Both the position numbers and the translations under genes were made by a program. 64,000 bases of DNA from Paractinoplanes aksuensis (GTDB lineage: Bacteria; Actinomycetota; Actinomycetes; Mycobacteriales; Micromonosporaceae): assembly GCF_024137025.1 (NCBI RefSeq), contig NZ_JAMYJR010000059.1, positions 1-64,000 of the forward strand. Direction: 5' to 3'. Positions 1 to 8,297 of the stretch are shown here, one piece after another (position 1 is the stretch's first letter; each line of letters begins with the position of its first letter). Below the pieces are notes generated by a model, which did no database searches, was not told the DNA's origin, and saw nothing but the letters and a program-made list of their open reading frames with translations.

Positions 1-1
1 C

Positions 2-241
2 GTGCCGACCGAGCTGACCAAGGCCCTCGAGGGCATGGGCGGCGCGCTGGGCGGCCTGGCCAACATGGCCGGCGACAAGCCCTCGGTCAGCGTCAACTCG
101 GCCGCTGTCGAGCGTGAAGCCGTGGCCGCGGCGCAGGCGGCGGCGGACGAGGCCGACAAGGTCAACGACGCCGTCCGGGAGGCCGAGGCTCAGGTGTCGC
201 CGTCCGCTGACGGCCGGAAGCGACCGACGACAATGTCGTGA
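2..241 (+). CDS. Hypothetical protein, probable C-terminal part of a gene cut by the window edge
   Basis: An open frame runs from the first bases to a TGA at 239-241. It could start at the GTG at position 2, but there is no room to see a ribosome binding site, so the true start is probably upstream of the window. The visible 79 residues are Gly/Ala-rich at first, then a likely helix rich in Ala, Asp and Glu, then a short basic polar tail. There is no signal peptide, membrane segment or recognisable domain. I do not recognise the family; a small coiled-coil-forming protein is a guess only. Confidence 0.35.
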   Translation: MPTELTKALEGMGGALGGLANMAGDKPSVSVNSAAVEREAVAAAQAAADEADKVNDAVREAEAQVSPSADGRKRPTTMS

Positions 242-532
242 CCGGTTCGACGCCGCCCGTGGTGCCGGCGAAAGCTTCCCATCGGTGGTCCCTTCCATTT
301 TCAATATGCCGAAATCCCGCTCCGGATCCCTCTGGTCGACGTAGTCAACGCTTCGTGTGAACTCCGGATCATCCCTAGACCCGGTCGGCCGTAGGTCGAG
401 GTGGTGACAGTCCGATGACAGACGGCGCCTATCGGAACGCGCGATGGCTGTCAGGCCGTCGTATCCGGAGGGAACGGGATGGGGCCGGCGAAAGGCCCTG
501 CTCCGTTACGACTCAGGAGGAGGTGGCACATC

Positions 533-1384
533 ATGAATCGTCTGCTCGCAACCTGTTCGACACTCTTGATGCTCACTGGTTGTGCCGTGTCCGGCGGCGA
601 GGTTTCCGGTGCTGACGCGTCGTCGGAGGTTGCCGCGACGCCCGCGTTGCTGCAAGTGCGGCGCGGCGGTGGCCTCGCCGGGCTGGAGCCGCCCGTCGCC
701 GAGATGCCGGCCGTCAGCCTGTACGCCGATGGGCGCTTGATCACGCCGGGTCCGCAGATTCTCATCTACCCGCCTCCCGCCCTGCCCAGCGTGCAGCTGC
801 AACGGATCGGCGTCAGCCGGGCCCAAGAGCTCGCGGAGCAAGCCGTGGCCGCCGGGGTGCGGCCGGGCGCCGATTTCGGCGATCCGCGGATACCCGACGC
901 CACGACCACCTGGATCACGGTGAACGACTCAGGCGCGCGGGCGTCCGTCGCGATCGTCGGCCTCCGAGAAGCGGGCGACGACGATGCCGACCTCACGGCG
1001 GCCCAGCGGGCAGCTCGGCGAGACGTGAAGGCGCTGGTTCGTGAACTCGAAGGACTTTCGACGGCGGAGAGCCTCCCGGGGCCCGAGCCGTACCGGGCGG
1101 GCACGATCGCCGTTCTCGTCCGTCCTCATACGCCCGGCAGCCCCGACCCGGCAAGTCCGGCACCGGTGAAAGCCTGGCCCGGTCCTCCGCTACCCGGTTC
1201 CGAGCTGCCCGGAGAGAACTGGACCGGTTGCGTCATCGCTGGCGGATCCGACGTGGAACGGATCCGCTCGGCCGCGGAGGACGCCAGCACCATGACGGCT
1301 TGGACCTCGCAGGGTCAGACGTGGCAGCTGAGGATTCGCCCGCTGCTGCCGGACGAGTCGCAGTGCGGTGACCTATCGACGTGA
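533..1384 (+). CDS. Putative secreted lipoprotein, unknown function
   Basis: The ATG at 533 is preceded by a strong Shine-Dalgarno run (AGGAGGAGG, 515-523) at good spacing, so the upstream in-frame start at 479 is unlikely. The 283-residue product begins with a short hydrophobic signal ending in a lipobox (LTGC, Cys17), predicting lipid anchoring on the outer face of the membrane. After a Gly/Ser linker there is a mixed alpha/beta region. Two late Cys (in the segments around 'TGCVIAG' and 'SQCGD') could form a disulfide. No enzyme motif is visible. The next gene starts 220 bp downstream, so it is probably a single transcription unit. I do not recognise the family. Confidence 0.75.
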   Translation: MNRLLATCSTLLMLTGCAVSGGEVSGADASSEVAATPALLQVRRGGGLAGLEPPVAEMPAVSLYADGRLITPGPQILIYPPPALPSVQLQRIGVSRAQELAEQAVAAGVRPGADFGDPRIPDATTTWITVNDSGARASVAIVGLREAGDDDADLTAAQRAARRDVKALVRELEGLSTAESLPGPEPYRAGTIAVLVRPHTPGSPDPASPAPVKAWPGPPLPGSELPGENWTGCVIAGGSDVERIRSAAEDASTMTAWTSQGQTWQLRIRPLLPDESQCGDLST

Positions 1385-1605
1385 GGCTGCCGACATCTGT
1401 CCGGTCATACCGGAGGACGCCGCAATCTTTCTCGTCGTGCAGGAAGGACAGCTCGTCGCGATCGAATCGAACGATGGCGCGGGTGACGCCCCAGACCCTC
1501 TTCACAGACCGCGAGGCAGCGCGTTGACCGACGCGCCGAAGTGGTTTGCCCGCGTGCCTTCCGGGTACGCGGCCGGACCGTCAACCGGCGCAGAAAGGAT
1601 TAGCC

Positions 1606-2022
1606 ATGACTGACAAGACACACATGCTGACGCGACTGAGCGACACCACCAAGGACGTGGCCGACCCCGACCGCGACATCCGGGGCCGTAGGGTCGTCGA
1701 CCGCGGCGGCGACGACCTCGGCAAGGTCGACGACCTGCTGATCGACACCGACGAGGACAAGGTGCGGTTCCTGCGCGTGGAGCACGGCGGCATCCTGGGT
1801 ATCGGGGCGACCGCGTCGTTCATCCCGGTCGACGCCGTCCGCGACATCTCCGACGACGAGGTGCGCGTCGATCTGGCCACGCAGCAGGTCGCCGACGCTC
1901 CGCGGTACGATCCTGATCTGGTCGACCAGACCAGCTACTACTCAGACGTCTACCGTCATTACGGGTACACGCCATATTGGACGCCTGGGTACGCGTATCC
2001 CACTGGCCCCTATCTGCTCTGA
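1606..2022 (+). CDS. PRC-barrel domain protein (paralog 1)
   Basis: 138 residues starting at the ATG at 1606 behind an AGAAAGGA ribosome binding site. Residues about 20-80 carry the PRC-barrel pattern, an RGR-VVDR start followed by LGKVDDLLIDT and a hydrophobic strand ending in FIPVDAV. In other proteins this small beta-barrel occurs in RimM and photosynthetic reaction-centre H subunits. Stand-alone copies like this are common in Actinobacteria, often thought to be stress-linked, without a proven role. The C-terminus is rich in Tyr and Pro (YGYTPYWTPGY). The gene at 4061 has the same length, the same domain and the same Tyr/Pro tail, so the two are duplicates. No membrane segment is visible, so it is probably cytoplasmic. 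Confidence 0.85.
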   Translation: MTDKTHMLTRLSDTTKDVADPDRDIRGRRVVDRGGDDLGKVDDLLIDTDEDKVRFLRVEHGGILGIGATASFIPVDAVRDISDDEVRVDLATQQVADAPRYDPDLVDQTSYYSDVYRHYGYTPYWTPGYAYPTGPYLL

Positions 2023-2119
2023 GGCTGACAGCTGCGGGTGGACGCCGCACCCGGTGGTGACCCTGCTCGCGGTCAGCGCGGGCACCTTGTTCAGCGGCGT
2101 CGCCGACGGGCCGGCTGGC

Positions 2120-2155
2120 GGGCAAGCGTCCGATAACACCGTCGGACGCTTGCCC
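2120..2155. terminator. Perfect 14-bp hairpin between convergent genes
   Basis: GGGCAAGCGTCCGA (2120-2133) is followed by an 8-base loop and its exact complement (2142-2155). It sits about 100 bp after the PRC-barrel stop and 168 bp before the stop of the opposing aldehyde dehydrogenase gene. That position suits a bidirectional terminator. There is no U-tract on either side, as is usual in high-GC actinobacteria. Confidence 0.65.
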
Positions 2156-2322
2156 TCACGTCATGGGCCGTTCAGCCGGCAAGATTCGTGGTGCGAAAGC
2201 TCTCGAATCCGCGCCCCTCCGAACCGCTCTAGCCTCTCGTCCCCGCGAAACCGCCGCCGACCGCAGCCCGGGCAGAAAGATGACCGACCAACAGCCGACG
2301 ATGTGGCTATCAGAGCGGCAAC

Positions 2323-3732
2323 TTACTCGGTGGCTGAGTCGACATCAGCCCGGCTGGCGTCGCCGATCCAGACGGATTTAAGGTTGCAGAACTCGCGGAT
2401 CCCAGCAGCGGAGAGCTCTCGCCCGTACCCGGAGTTCTTGACCCCGCCGAACGGCAGCGGCGGATACGAGGTGACCATGCCGTTGATGAACACGGCCCCG
2501 GCGTCCAATTCGTCGACGAGCTGTCGCTGCTCCTCGGGGTCATCGGTCCAGGCATTGGCGCCGAGACCGTACGAGGTGGCGTTGGCCAGGTCGATCGCCT
2601 CGTCGATCGAGGCGATCCGGTAGACGCCGGCGACCGGCCCGAACACTTCCTCGGCGAACATCCGCATGTCGCGGGTGATGTCGGTGATCACGGTCGGCGG
2701 GTACCACCAGCCGTCACCCTCCGGTGCCTGGCCGCCGCACCGCACCGTGGCGCCTCGGCTGACGGCGTCCGCGACCTGGGCCTCCACGTCCTTGCGGCCC
2801 TGCTGCGTGGCCAGGGGCCCGATGTCGGTGCTGTCCATCATCGGGTCGCCTACGGTCAGCGCGGACATATGCGCGACGAACGTGTCGACGAACTGGTCGT
2901 AGACGTCGGTGTGCGCGATGAAGCGTTTCGCGGCAATACAGGACTGGCCGTTGTTCTGGCAGCGCGACGTGGTCGCGACCTGGGCCGCGCGGTCGAGGTC
3001 GGCGGTCGGCAGGACCACGAACGGGTCGCTGCCGCCGAGTTCGAGCACGGTCTTCTTGAGCTCCCGGCCGGCGATGGTGGCGATCGACCGGCCGGCGTTC
3101 TCGCTGCCGGTGAGCGTCGCGGCTTGTACGCGGGGGTCGGACAGGATTGTCTCGACCGCGTCGGAGCCGACCAGCAAGGTTTGGAACGCCCCGGCTGGGA
3201 AGCCGGCCCGGCGGAACAGCTCGCCCAGGTAGAGGGCGGTCTGCGGGACGTTCGAGGCGTGTTTGAGCAGGCCGGTGTTGCCGGCCATCAGCGCCGGCGC
3301 GGCGAACCGCATGGCCTGCCAGAGTGGAAAGTTCCACGGCATCACCGCCAGCACCGGGCCGAGCGGCTGATAGCGGGCGTACGCCGTCGCGGCCCCGACG
3401 GTGGAGGGCTCCACCGGTTCGTCGGCCAGAAACCCTTCGGCGTGACCGGCATAGAAGCGGCACGCGTTCGCGCACTTGGTGACCTCGGCCTTGGCGGCCG
3501 CGAATGTCTTGCCCATCTCTTGTGTCATCAGGGCGCTGATGTCGTCCTGTTCGGCCTCGAGCAGGTCGGCGGCCGCCCGCATCCAGGCGGCGCGCTGCTC
3601 GAACGACGTGCCGTGCAGCTTGCGGAACGCCGACGCGGCGCGGCCGATCGCCTCGTCGATCTGCTGATCGGTCAGCGGGTCGAAGGTCTTGAGAACCTCG
3701 CCTGTGGCCGGGTTGGTTGACGTGATCGGCAT
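2323..3732 (-). CDS. gabD: NAD(P)-dependent aldehyde dehydrogenase, succinate-semialdehyde dehydrogenase-like
   Basis: 469 residues, full length for the family. It oxidises an aldehyde to the acid with NAD(P)+, and the closest family fit is succinate-semialdehyde dehydrogenase of the GABA shunt. Visible motifs are PWNFP with Asn134 (oxyanion hole), LTGS at 207-210 (cofactor site), ELGGSDPF with the general base Glu231, and NNGQSC with the nucleophile Cys265. The N-terminal 'NPATGEVL' is typical of this subfamily. The start is set by an AGGGAGG site just upstream. The protein should be cytoplasmic. It lies alone on the minus strand between the two PRC-barrel paralogs. The exact substrate cannot be read from sequence; other ALDHs such as betaine aldehyde dehydrogenase-like enzymes remain possible, so the symbol is tentative. 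Confidence 0.85.
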   Translation of the reverse strand: MPITSTNPATGEVLKTFDPLTDQQIDEAIGRAASAFRKLHGTSFEQRAAWMRAAADLLEAEQDDISALMTQEMGKTFAAAKAEVTKCANACRFYAGHAEGFLADEPVEPSTVGAATAYARYQPLGPVLAVMPWNFPLWQAMRFAAPALMAGNTGLLKHASNVPQTALYLGELFRRAGFPAGAFQTLLVGSDAVETILSDPRVQAATLTGSENAGRSIATIAGRELKKTVLELGGSDPFVVLPTADLDRAAQVATTSRCQNNGQSCIAAKRFIAHTDVYDQFVDTFVAHMSALTVGDPMMDSTDIGPLATQQGRKDVEAQVADAVSRGATVRCGGQAPEGDGWWYPPTVITDITRDMRMFAEEVFGPVAGVYRIASIDEAIDLANATSYGLGANAWTDDPEEQRQLVDELDAGAVFINGMVTSYPPLPFGGVKNSGYGRELSAAGIREFCNLKSVWIGDASRADVDSATE

Positions 3733-4060
3733 GGCGCCTCCCTCTGGTTCGTCTCACCCGGCCTACCCACTGCCTCACCGGCTAACCAGTGACGCCGCCG
3801 CGGGGCTGTCGCCATAGTTGAGGGACGGCGGCTGCAGGTTTCGCCGGCCGACGGTGCGCTGATGGCGGATCCTCCGCTGGCAGCGGACTATGCGGATCTC
3901 ACCAAGCCGGTGTGACCGAGTCTCGCGCCATGCCCTCCCCGTTTGTCATCGAACCGTCCGCATTTCGTCGAAGGCTCGCGAAGCAGGCTTTCTAGCGTTG
4001 GCCCGGACGGTACGTACATCGATGAATCTGCCGGCCCGGCGGCCGGGGGAGGAGGCGAAG
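3733..4060. promoter_or_regulatory. Divergent intergenic region, presumed promoters
   Basis: 328 bp separate the start of the aldehyde dehydrogenase (minus) from the second PRC-barrel gene (plus), so promoters for both should lie here. I could not identify convincing -35/-10 pairs or an operator. The only clear signals are the AGGGAGG site of the minus gene and a GGGGGAGGAGG site (4045-4055) just before the ATG at 4061. Confidence 0.4.
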
Positions 4061-4477
4061 ATGAGCACCGAGTCCGGCACCATGATGGGCCTGGGCGACA
4101 GCGGCCAGATGCTGGCCGATCCGGCTCAGGACATTCGCGGACGCACAGTGGTCGACCGCGACGGCAATGAACTCGGCAAGGTCGACGACCTGCTGATCGA
4201 CACCGAGCATCAGAAAGCGCGGATGATTCGCGTCGAGCACGGCGGCCTGTTCGGCATCGGGGCGACGCGCTTGTTCATCCCGGTGGAGGCGGTCGAGCGG
4301 ATCACCGACGACGAAGTCGGCATCGACCGCACGCGGGTCGAGGTGGCGAGTGCGCCCGAGTACGACCCGGAACTGGTCGACAAGCAGGAGAGCTTCGCCG
4401 AGTTGTACGGCTACTACGGCTATCCGCCGTACTGGAGCCCGGGATACGTGCCACCGACGCGAGGCTTCTTCCGCTGA
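4061..4477 (+). CDS. PRC-barrel domain protein (paralog 2)
   Basis: 138 residues. The frame is open further upstream, but the very strong GGGGGAGGAGG site at 4045-4055 fixes the ATG at 4061. The PRC-barrel core (RGRTVVDR, LGKVDDLLIDT, LFIPVEAV) and the Tyr/Pro-rich tail (YYGYPPYWSPGY) closely match the gene at 1606, with the same length and an obvious common origin. The main differences are in the N-terminal 20 residues and in surface positions. It lies 71 bp upstream of a cation/proton antiporter on the same strand and may be co-transcribed with it. Function is unknown; a cytoplasmic adapter or stress role is inference only. Confidence 0.85.
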   Translation: MSTESGTMMGLGDSGQMLADPAQDIRGRTVVDRDGNELGKVDDLLIDTEHQKARMIRVEHGGLFGIGATRLFIPVEAVERITDDEVGIDRTRVEVASAPEYDPELVDKQESFAELYGYYGYPPYWSPGYVPPTRGFFR

Positions 4478-4548
4478 CAATCAGCCCGGCCGGCGTCACG
4501 TCAGCCCCACCCGCGCATGCATTGCGCTGCCTCGGGAAAACAGGGTGT

Positions 4549-5814
4549 GTGCAGATCTCGGACGTCATTTTCGCAGTTGTCGGTGTAGGCGTGCTGCTGG
4601 CCGGGATCCTGCCGCGGGTGCTGGAGCGCCGGCCGCTGTCGATGCCGATCATCTTCGTCGGCCTCGGGATGGTGACCTTCGGGCTGCCGATCGGTCTGCC
4701 TGATGCCGACCCGCTGGCGCATCCCAAGGTGACTGAACACCTGACCGAGGTCGGGGTCATCGTCGCGTTGATGGGGGCCGGGCTGAAGATCGACCGGCCG
4801 CTGAGCCGGGCCGGCTGGCGGTCGACGTGGCGGCTGCTCGTGGTGGCGATGCCGGTGACCATCGCGGCGATGGCGTTGCTGGGCTGGTGGTGGGTAGGGC
4901 TGGTGCCGGCGACCGCGCTGCTGCTCGGGGCGGCGCTGGCCCCGACCGACCCGGTGCTGGCGTCCGACGTGCAGGTGGGGGAGCCGACCGACGAGGAGGA
5001 CTCGGAGGACGAGGTTCGATTCGCGCTCACGTCGGAGGCCGGGCTCAACGACGGCCTGGCCTTTCCGTTCGTCTACGCGGCGATCGCGATGGCCGGTGCC
5101 GCCGGGCTCGGCTGGCTCGGCGAATGGGCCTGGAAGGACCTGATCTTCAAGATCGTGGTGGGTGTCGCCGCCGGTCTGATCGCCGGCAAGCTGCTCGGGC
5201 GGTTGTTCTTCCGGGCCCGACTGGATGCGCTGCGCCTGGCGCGCCACTCGGAAGGCTTTCTCGCCCTTGCCGCCACCTTCCTGGCTTACGGCCTGGCCGA
5301 GGTGGCCCAAGGTTACGGATTCCTGGCCGTGTTCGTGGCGGCTCGGGCGATCCGCGCCGCCGAACGCTCGCACGAATACCACCAGGTTCTGCACGACTTC
5401 GCCGAGCAGAGCGAGCGGCTGCTGACCGTGTTGTTGCTTCTGTTGTTCGGTGGTGCGGTCGTGGGCGGCCTGCTGGAGCCGCTGACCTGGCCGGCCGCCC
5501 TGGCCGGGCTGGCCCTGATCTTCGTCGTACGCCCCGTGTCGGGCTTCCTGTCGTTGCGGGGCGCACCGGGGTGCCGGACCGAGCACTGGGTCATCGCGGC
5601 ATTCGGCATTCGCGGGATCGGATCGTTCTACTACCTGTCGTACGCGCTGACTCAGGCCGAGTTCCCCGGCGCGGACCTGGTGTGGGCGACGATCGGCTTC
5701 GTGGTGCTGGTGTCGGTGGTGTTGCACGGGGTGGCCGCCACACCGGTCATGCGCAGGCTTGACCGCGCCAATGAACGGACCAGGCAGAAGCAGGCGGTCA
5801 CAGGCGACGTGTGA
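4549..5814 (+). CDS. CPA1-type Na+(K+)/H+ antiporter (copy 1)
   Basis: 421 residues from the GTG at 4549. This start is chosen because the paralog at 18581 also starts with GTG-CAG at the matching residue; the frame is open back to 4522. The protein is strongly hydrophobic with about 12 membrane segments. It carries family signatures of monovalent cation/proton exchangers: APTDPVLASDVQVG (about residues 133-146) and TSEAGLNDGLAFPF, which contains the acidic ND pair in the transport path. It should sit in the plasma membrane and exchange cytoplasmic Na+ or K+ for protons. The acidic loop (DEEDSEDE) before the second motif is shared with copy 2. The gene ends 12 bp before the stop of an opposing gene. 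The transported ion is not readable from sequence. Confidence 0.85.
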   Translation: MQISDVIFAVVGVGVLLAGILPRVLERRPLSMPIIFVGLGMVTFGLPIGLPDADPLAHPKVTEHLTEVGVIVALMGAGLKIDRPLSRAGWRSTWRLLVVAMPVTIAAMALLGWWWVGLVPATALLLGAALAPTDPVLASDVQVGEPTDEEDSEDEVRFALTSEAGLNDGLAFPFVYAAIAMAGAAGLGWLGEWAWKDLIFKIVVGVAAGLIAGKLLGRLFFRARLDALRLARHSEGFLALAATFLAYGLAEVAQGYGFLAVFVAARAIRAAERSHEYHQVLHDFAEQSERLLTVLLLLLFGGAVVGGLLEPLTWPAALAGLALIFVVRPVSGFLSLRGAPGCRTEHWVIAAFGIRGIGSFYYLSYALTQAEFPGADLVWATIGFVVLVSVVLHGVAATPVMRRLDRANERTRQKQAVTGDV

Positions 5815-5825
5815 CCGTCAGGAAG

Positions 5826-6422
5826 TCAGCTCTGCCCGAGATGCTTGAGCCCGGCGCTGAATTTTTCGAAATCGAACTGGCCCACAGTATTGATCAGACT
5901 CTCCACCTCGGTCAAACTGCGCGGATGGGTGTACGCGCTCAGCTTGGGGATTCCGAATGGAGTCCCCAAGCTGAGCTGCCACCTGTTGATGAATGGGTAG
6001 AGTGTGTGATGAGATATCAGTTTTCTTGCCCGTTCCGCGTGGCTGAGGTAGATTTCCGTGTTCTGGGTGTCGCCGAAATAGCTGTACGTCGCGGCGATGA
6101 GCGAGCAGGCGATGTGGTCCTTGAGCCCGGCAATCAGCATCGGAACTTCTCGAATTCCCAGGGTGGCGAGGTAGAAAATTGGCCGGAACCGAAAGTCGTA
6201 TATCTGCCGGTAGGCCACATGGGCCGCGCGAAGATGCGCGCGGGCTTCTCTGATGTCGGCGCGAATCTCGCGCGTACCCGCGCCTGAAAGGGCTTCCTCG
6301 GCCGCTATGAAATGAACATCGCCCACAATATTCAGGGTCCTTCTGAGATCCCCACCGGCCATGAAATTTCGCAACGCCGCCAAGCTGCCTGTGGCGTCGA
6401 CCAGTGCGCTGAGGTCACTCAC
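5826..6422 (-). CDS. Hypothetical helical protein, second gene of the TIR operon
   Basis: 198 residues from a GTG at 6422 that overlaps the end of the upstream TIR gene by 8 bases, so the two are almost certainly translated as a pair. The product looks alpha-helical, with aromatic-rich stretches (DFRFRPIFYLATLG, YSYFGDTQNTEIYLSHAERA) reminiscent of a TPR-like or helical-repeat fold, and has no signal peptide or membrane segment. Base composition is clearly lower in GC than the flanking genes, with AT-rich codons near the 3' end. This suggests recent acquisition together with the TIR gene. I do not recognise the family. A role as partner, sensor or regulator of the TIR protein is inferred from overlap alone. 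Confidence 0.7.
   Translation of the reverse strand: MSDLSALVDATGSLAALRNFMAGGDLRRTLNIVGDVHFIAAEEALSGAGTREIRADIREARAHLRAAHVAYRQIYDFRFRPIFYLATLGIREVPMLIAGLKDHIACSLIAATYSYFGDTQNTEIYLSHAERARKLISHHTLYPFINRWQLSLGTPFGIPKLSAYTHPRSLTEVESLINTVGQFDFEKFSAGLKHLGQS
5937..5976. repeat. Perfect 14-bp inverted repeat inside a coding region
   Basis: GCTCAGCTTGGGGA (5937-5950) and its exact reverse complement (5963-5976) are separated by 12 bases. They lie within the 3' part of the minus-strand gene 5826-6422. The stem is as long as the strongest intergenic hairpin in the window, although here it is constrained by coding. It could form an RNA hairpin in the operon transcript. Confidence 0.7.
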
Positions 6423-6951
6423 TCGTCCGCTCCGTTCTTGCCAGTGCTTGTGTCAGGCGATCGAACCAATTCCCGTCCCGGACATCTATCGCGTGCCAGC
6501 GGGAGAGCCGGCGAGGCAGGGCGGCGCCCTCCAAGAGGACGGGAATGATGAAGACCTGACCCTCCGGGCGTCGATCCGCGTGATTGAGGGCGAGGACTAT
6601 TTCACGCTGCACGTAGCCGACCTTGTCCACCGAGTCGCGGGAGAGCAGCACGATGAAAGCGTCGCAAGCTTCGAGTGCCAGCTCAATCTCGTACTCCCAG
6701 TCCTGGCCCGGGAGAAGGCTTTCCTCGTCGAACCAGACGTCGTATCCGATGGCATGCAGGCTGCTCCACAGTCGCCTTGCTGTGTCGCGGTCGCCTCGGG
6801 CGTAGGAGACGAAGGCTTTTACTGCCGGCCCGGATGTGTCGTGGGGTCCGGGCTCTCCACGGGAATCGCTGGAAGGATTTCTGAATCCGTCGGTCTCGGC
6901 GATCCGGGCGAGTATTCGTGCCGCTTCGCTTGGGCGTCTGTGTCCCGGCAT
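6415..6951 (-). CDS. TIR-domain protein, candidate NAD-cleaving or signalling effector
   Basis: 178 residues from the ATG at 6951, which has a GGAAGGA site upstream; the frame is open to 7050 but the extra part has no such support. Residues about 1-40 are basic and probably unstructured. Residues about 45-140 form a TIR domain: the first strand AFVSYARGD, then GYDVWFDEESLLPGQDWEYEIELAL with acidic residues Glu86/Glu88 where NADase-type TIR domains place the catalytic Glu, then AFIVLLSRDS and YVQREIVLAL. TIR domains of this type in bacteria cleave NAD+ or make signal molecules, often in phage defence. The downstream gene overlaps by 8 bases. No membrane segment is present. The defence role is inference; the domain call is firm. 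Confidence 0.85.
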   Translation of the reverse strand: MPGHRRPSEAARILARIAETDGFRNPSSDSRGEPGPHDTSGPAVKAFVSYARGDRDTARRLWSSLHAIGYDVWFDEESLLPGQDWEYEIELALEACDAFIVLLSRDSVDKVGYVQREIVLALNHADRRPEGQVFIIPVLLEGAALPRRLSRWHAIDVRDGNWFDRLTQALARTERTSE

Positions 6952-7206
6952 CGAAATCCTTCCAGCCGTTGTTCCGTGCTCGGCTGTGGCGCGCACCGTC
7001 CGCACTGGAGCGTTACTGATATTACATCGCTTGGGCCCTTGGTCTCGCACGCAGCGTGTGACTGAGCGACCTGCCGTGCTCCGAGCGGGGGCGGCCGCGA
7101 CGTCGCGGCCGGATGCTGCGTGAGGGGCTCGCGTCCTGGGACATCGGGCCTTCGCGCATCGGTCGGTGAGGTGTGTGGCCGGGACGTCAAGATCGGCGGG
7201 GCCGGC

Positions 7207-8090
7207 GTGAACATCACGTCACCGGCTCTTCCCGTGGTCGACGAGGCCGATGTCCGTGCCCGGTGCGCGAAGTACCTGGCCGCGTTCGGCGCCGGCGCGG
7301 TCGCCTACAGCGCCAGGGCCGGGCTGACGACCGGCTTCGGACGGTGGATCGCCAGCGCCGGGCTGGGCTGCTATGTCGGCTCGGCGGGCGAGCTGAGAAC
7401 CGCGTTGCTGGCCGGCTTCACGTCGACAGAACTGGTGCTGTGCGGCTGGAAAAAGTCCGTCGGCGACTTCGAGGCGGCACACGCCTGCGGCGCCGCGATC
7501 GTCGCTGGGGTCCCTCGCCGAGGTCGAGGCGCTGACCGCGCGGGCGTCGATCGGCCAGCGGGTTCTCGTCCGGGTGGTGCCCTCGAGAGTCGGCCGGGCG
7601 GCCGCTATCAGTACGGGCTGCCTCTGGGCTCCAGCACCGCCCTGGCCGCGATCAAACAGGTGCTGGCGTCGCCGAACCTGGTTCTGGCCGGGTTGGACTG
7701 CTCGATCGGGCATCAGCTCAGCCGGTTCGGCGCTTTCGAGTCGTTGCTGCGCGAGGCGATGGGTTTCTGCGCGGTGAGCCGGGCGCGGCACGGCGTGACC
7801 GTGCCGGCCCTCAATCTCGGGGGTGGTCACGCGGTGGCCTGTGCCGGTGGCGTCGACGGCTTCGCAGTGGCCGCGTTCGCCGGTCGCGTCGGTGCTGCTG
7901 CGGGCCGAGGTCGCCGTCGGCGACCTGACCGCGGTGGCCGGAACCGGTGCCTACCACCATCGCGGCGATGTCTTCCTCGGCCGGCCCCCGGTGCTGGGTG
8001 TCGCCGGCGGTCTGACCCGGACCCTCGTACGGCGGGAGACTCTCGAGACCTGCTGCGCCGCGCGAGTCAGCGGGTGGGGGTGGCCCCTCG
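7207..8090 (+). pseudogene. lysA: Decayed diaminopimelate decarboxylase gene
   Basis: Fragments matching PLP-dependent diaminopimelate decarboxylase (last step of lysine synthesis) follow in order but in changing frames. The N-terminal barrel runs from 7207 to about 7515, a piece with SLAEVEALTARASIGQRV lies in the next frame (about 7511-7595), the middle with SPNLVLAGLDC and ALNLGGGHAVA returns to the first frame (about 7600-7845), and the end with AVAGTGAYHHRGDVF and TLVRRET is in the second frame again (about 7870-8090). The PLP-binding Lys of the usual YAGKA motif is Arg here (YSARA), and the HIG motif is SIG. About 100-150 residues between LGGGHA and the C-terminal domain, including the EPGR region, are missing. 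Several independent lesions mean it cannot make active enzyme. A functional lysA presumably lies elsewhere. Confidence 0.85.
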
Positions 8091-8135
8091 AACTGTGGCG
8101 GTACTCGGCGGTACGAGGTACCGGAGGAGGTCGCG

Positions 8136-8195
8136 GTGGAAGATCTGACCGAGATGCTGAAGGGGTCGCGAATGGCCAGGGCGTTCTGGGGGTGA
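8136..8195 (+). CDS. Possible 19-residue ORF with strong ribosome binding site
   Basis: A GTG at 8136 follows GGAGGAGG (8123-8130) and opens a 19-codon frame (VEDLTEMLKGSRMARAFWG) ending in TGA at 8193-8195, just after the lysA remnant. The reading is supported only by the ribosome site. It may be the start of a gene lost in the same decay, since the frame beyond the stop gives no recognisable protein. Confidence 0.2.
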   Translation: MEDLTEMLKGSRMARAFWG

Positions 8196-8297
8196 CCGGC
8201 ACCGACGTGGCCGCGTGCGACGACCTGATCAAAGACCCGCGCACCTGCCTCAGGAATCCCGGTCACGCTAACGGCTACGACGGGTGAGCAGGCCGGA

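Noticed and set aside
7120..8148. Intact-looking 342-codon gene
   Set aside because: Only parts match a decarboxylase; the remaining parts of the family occur in another frame, so it is a pseudogene, not a new protein.
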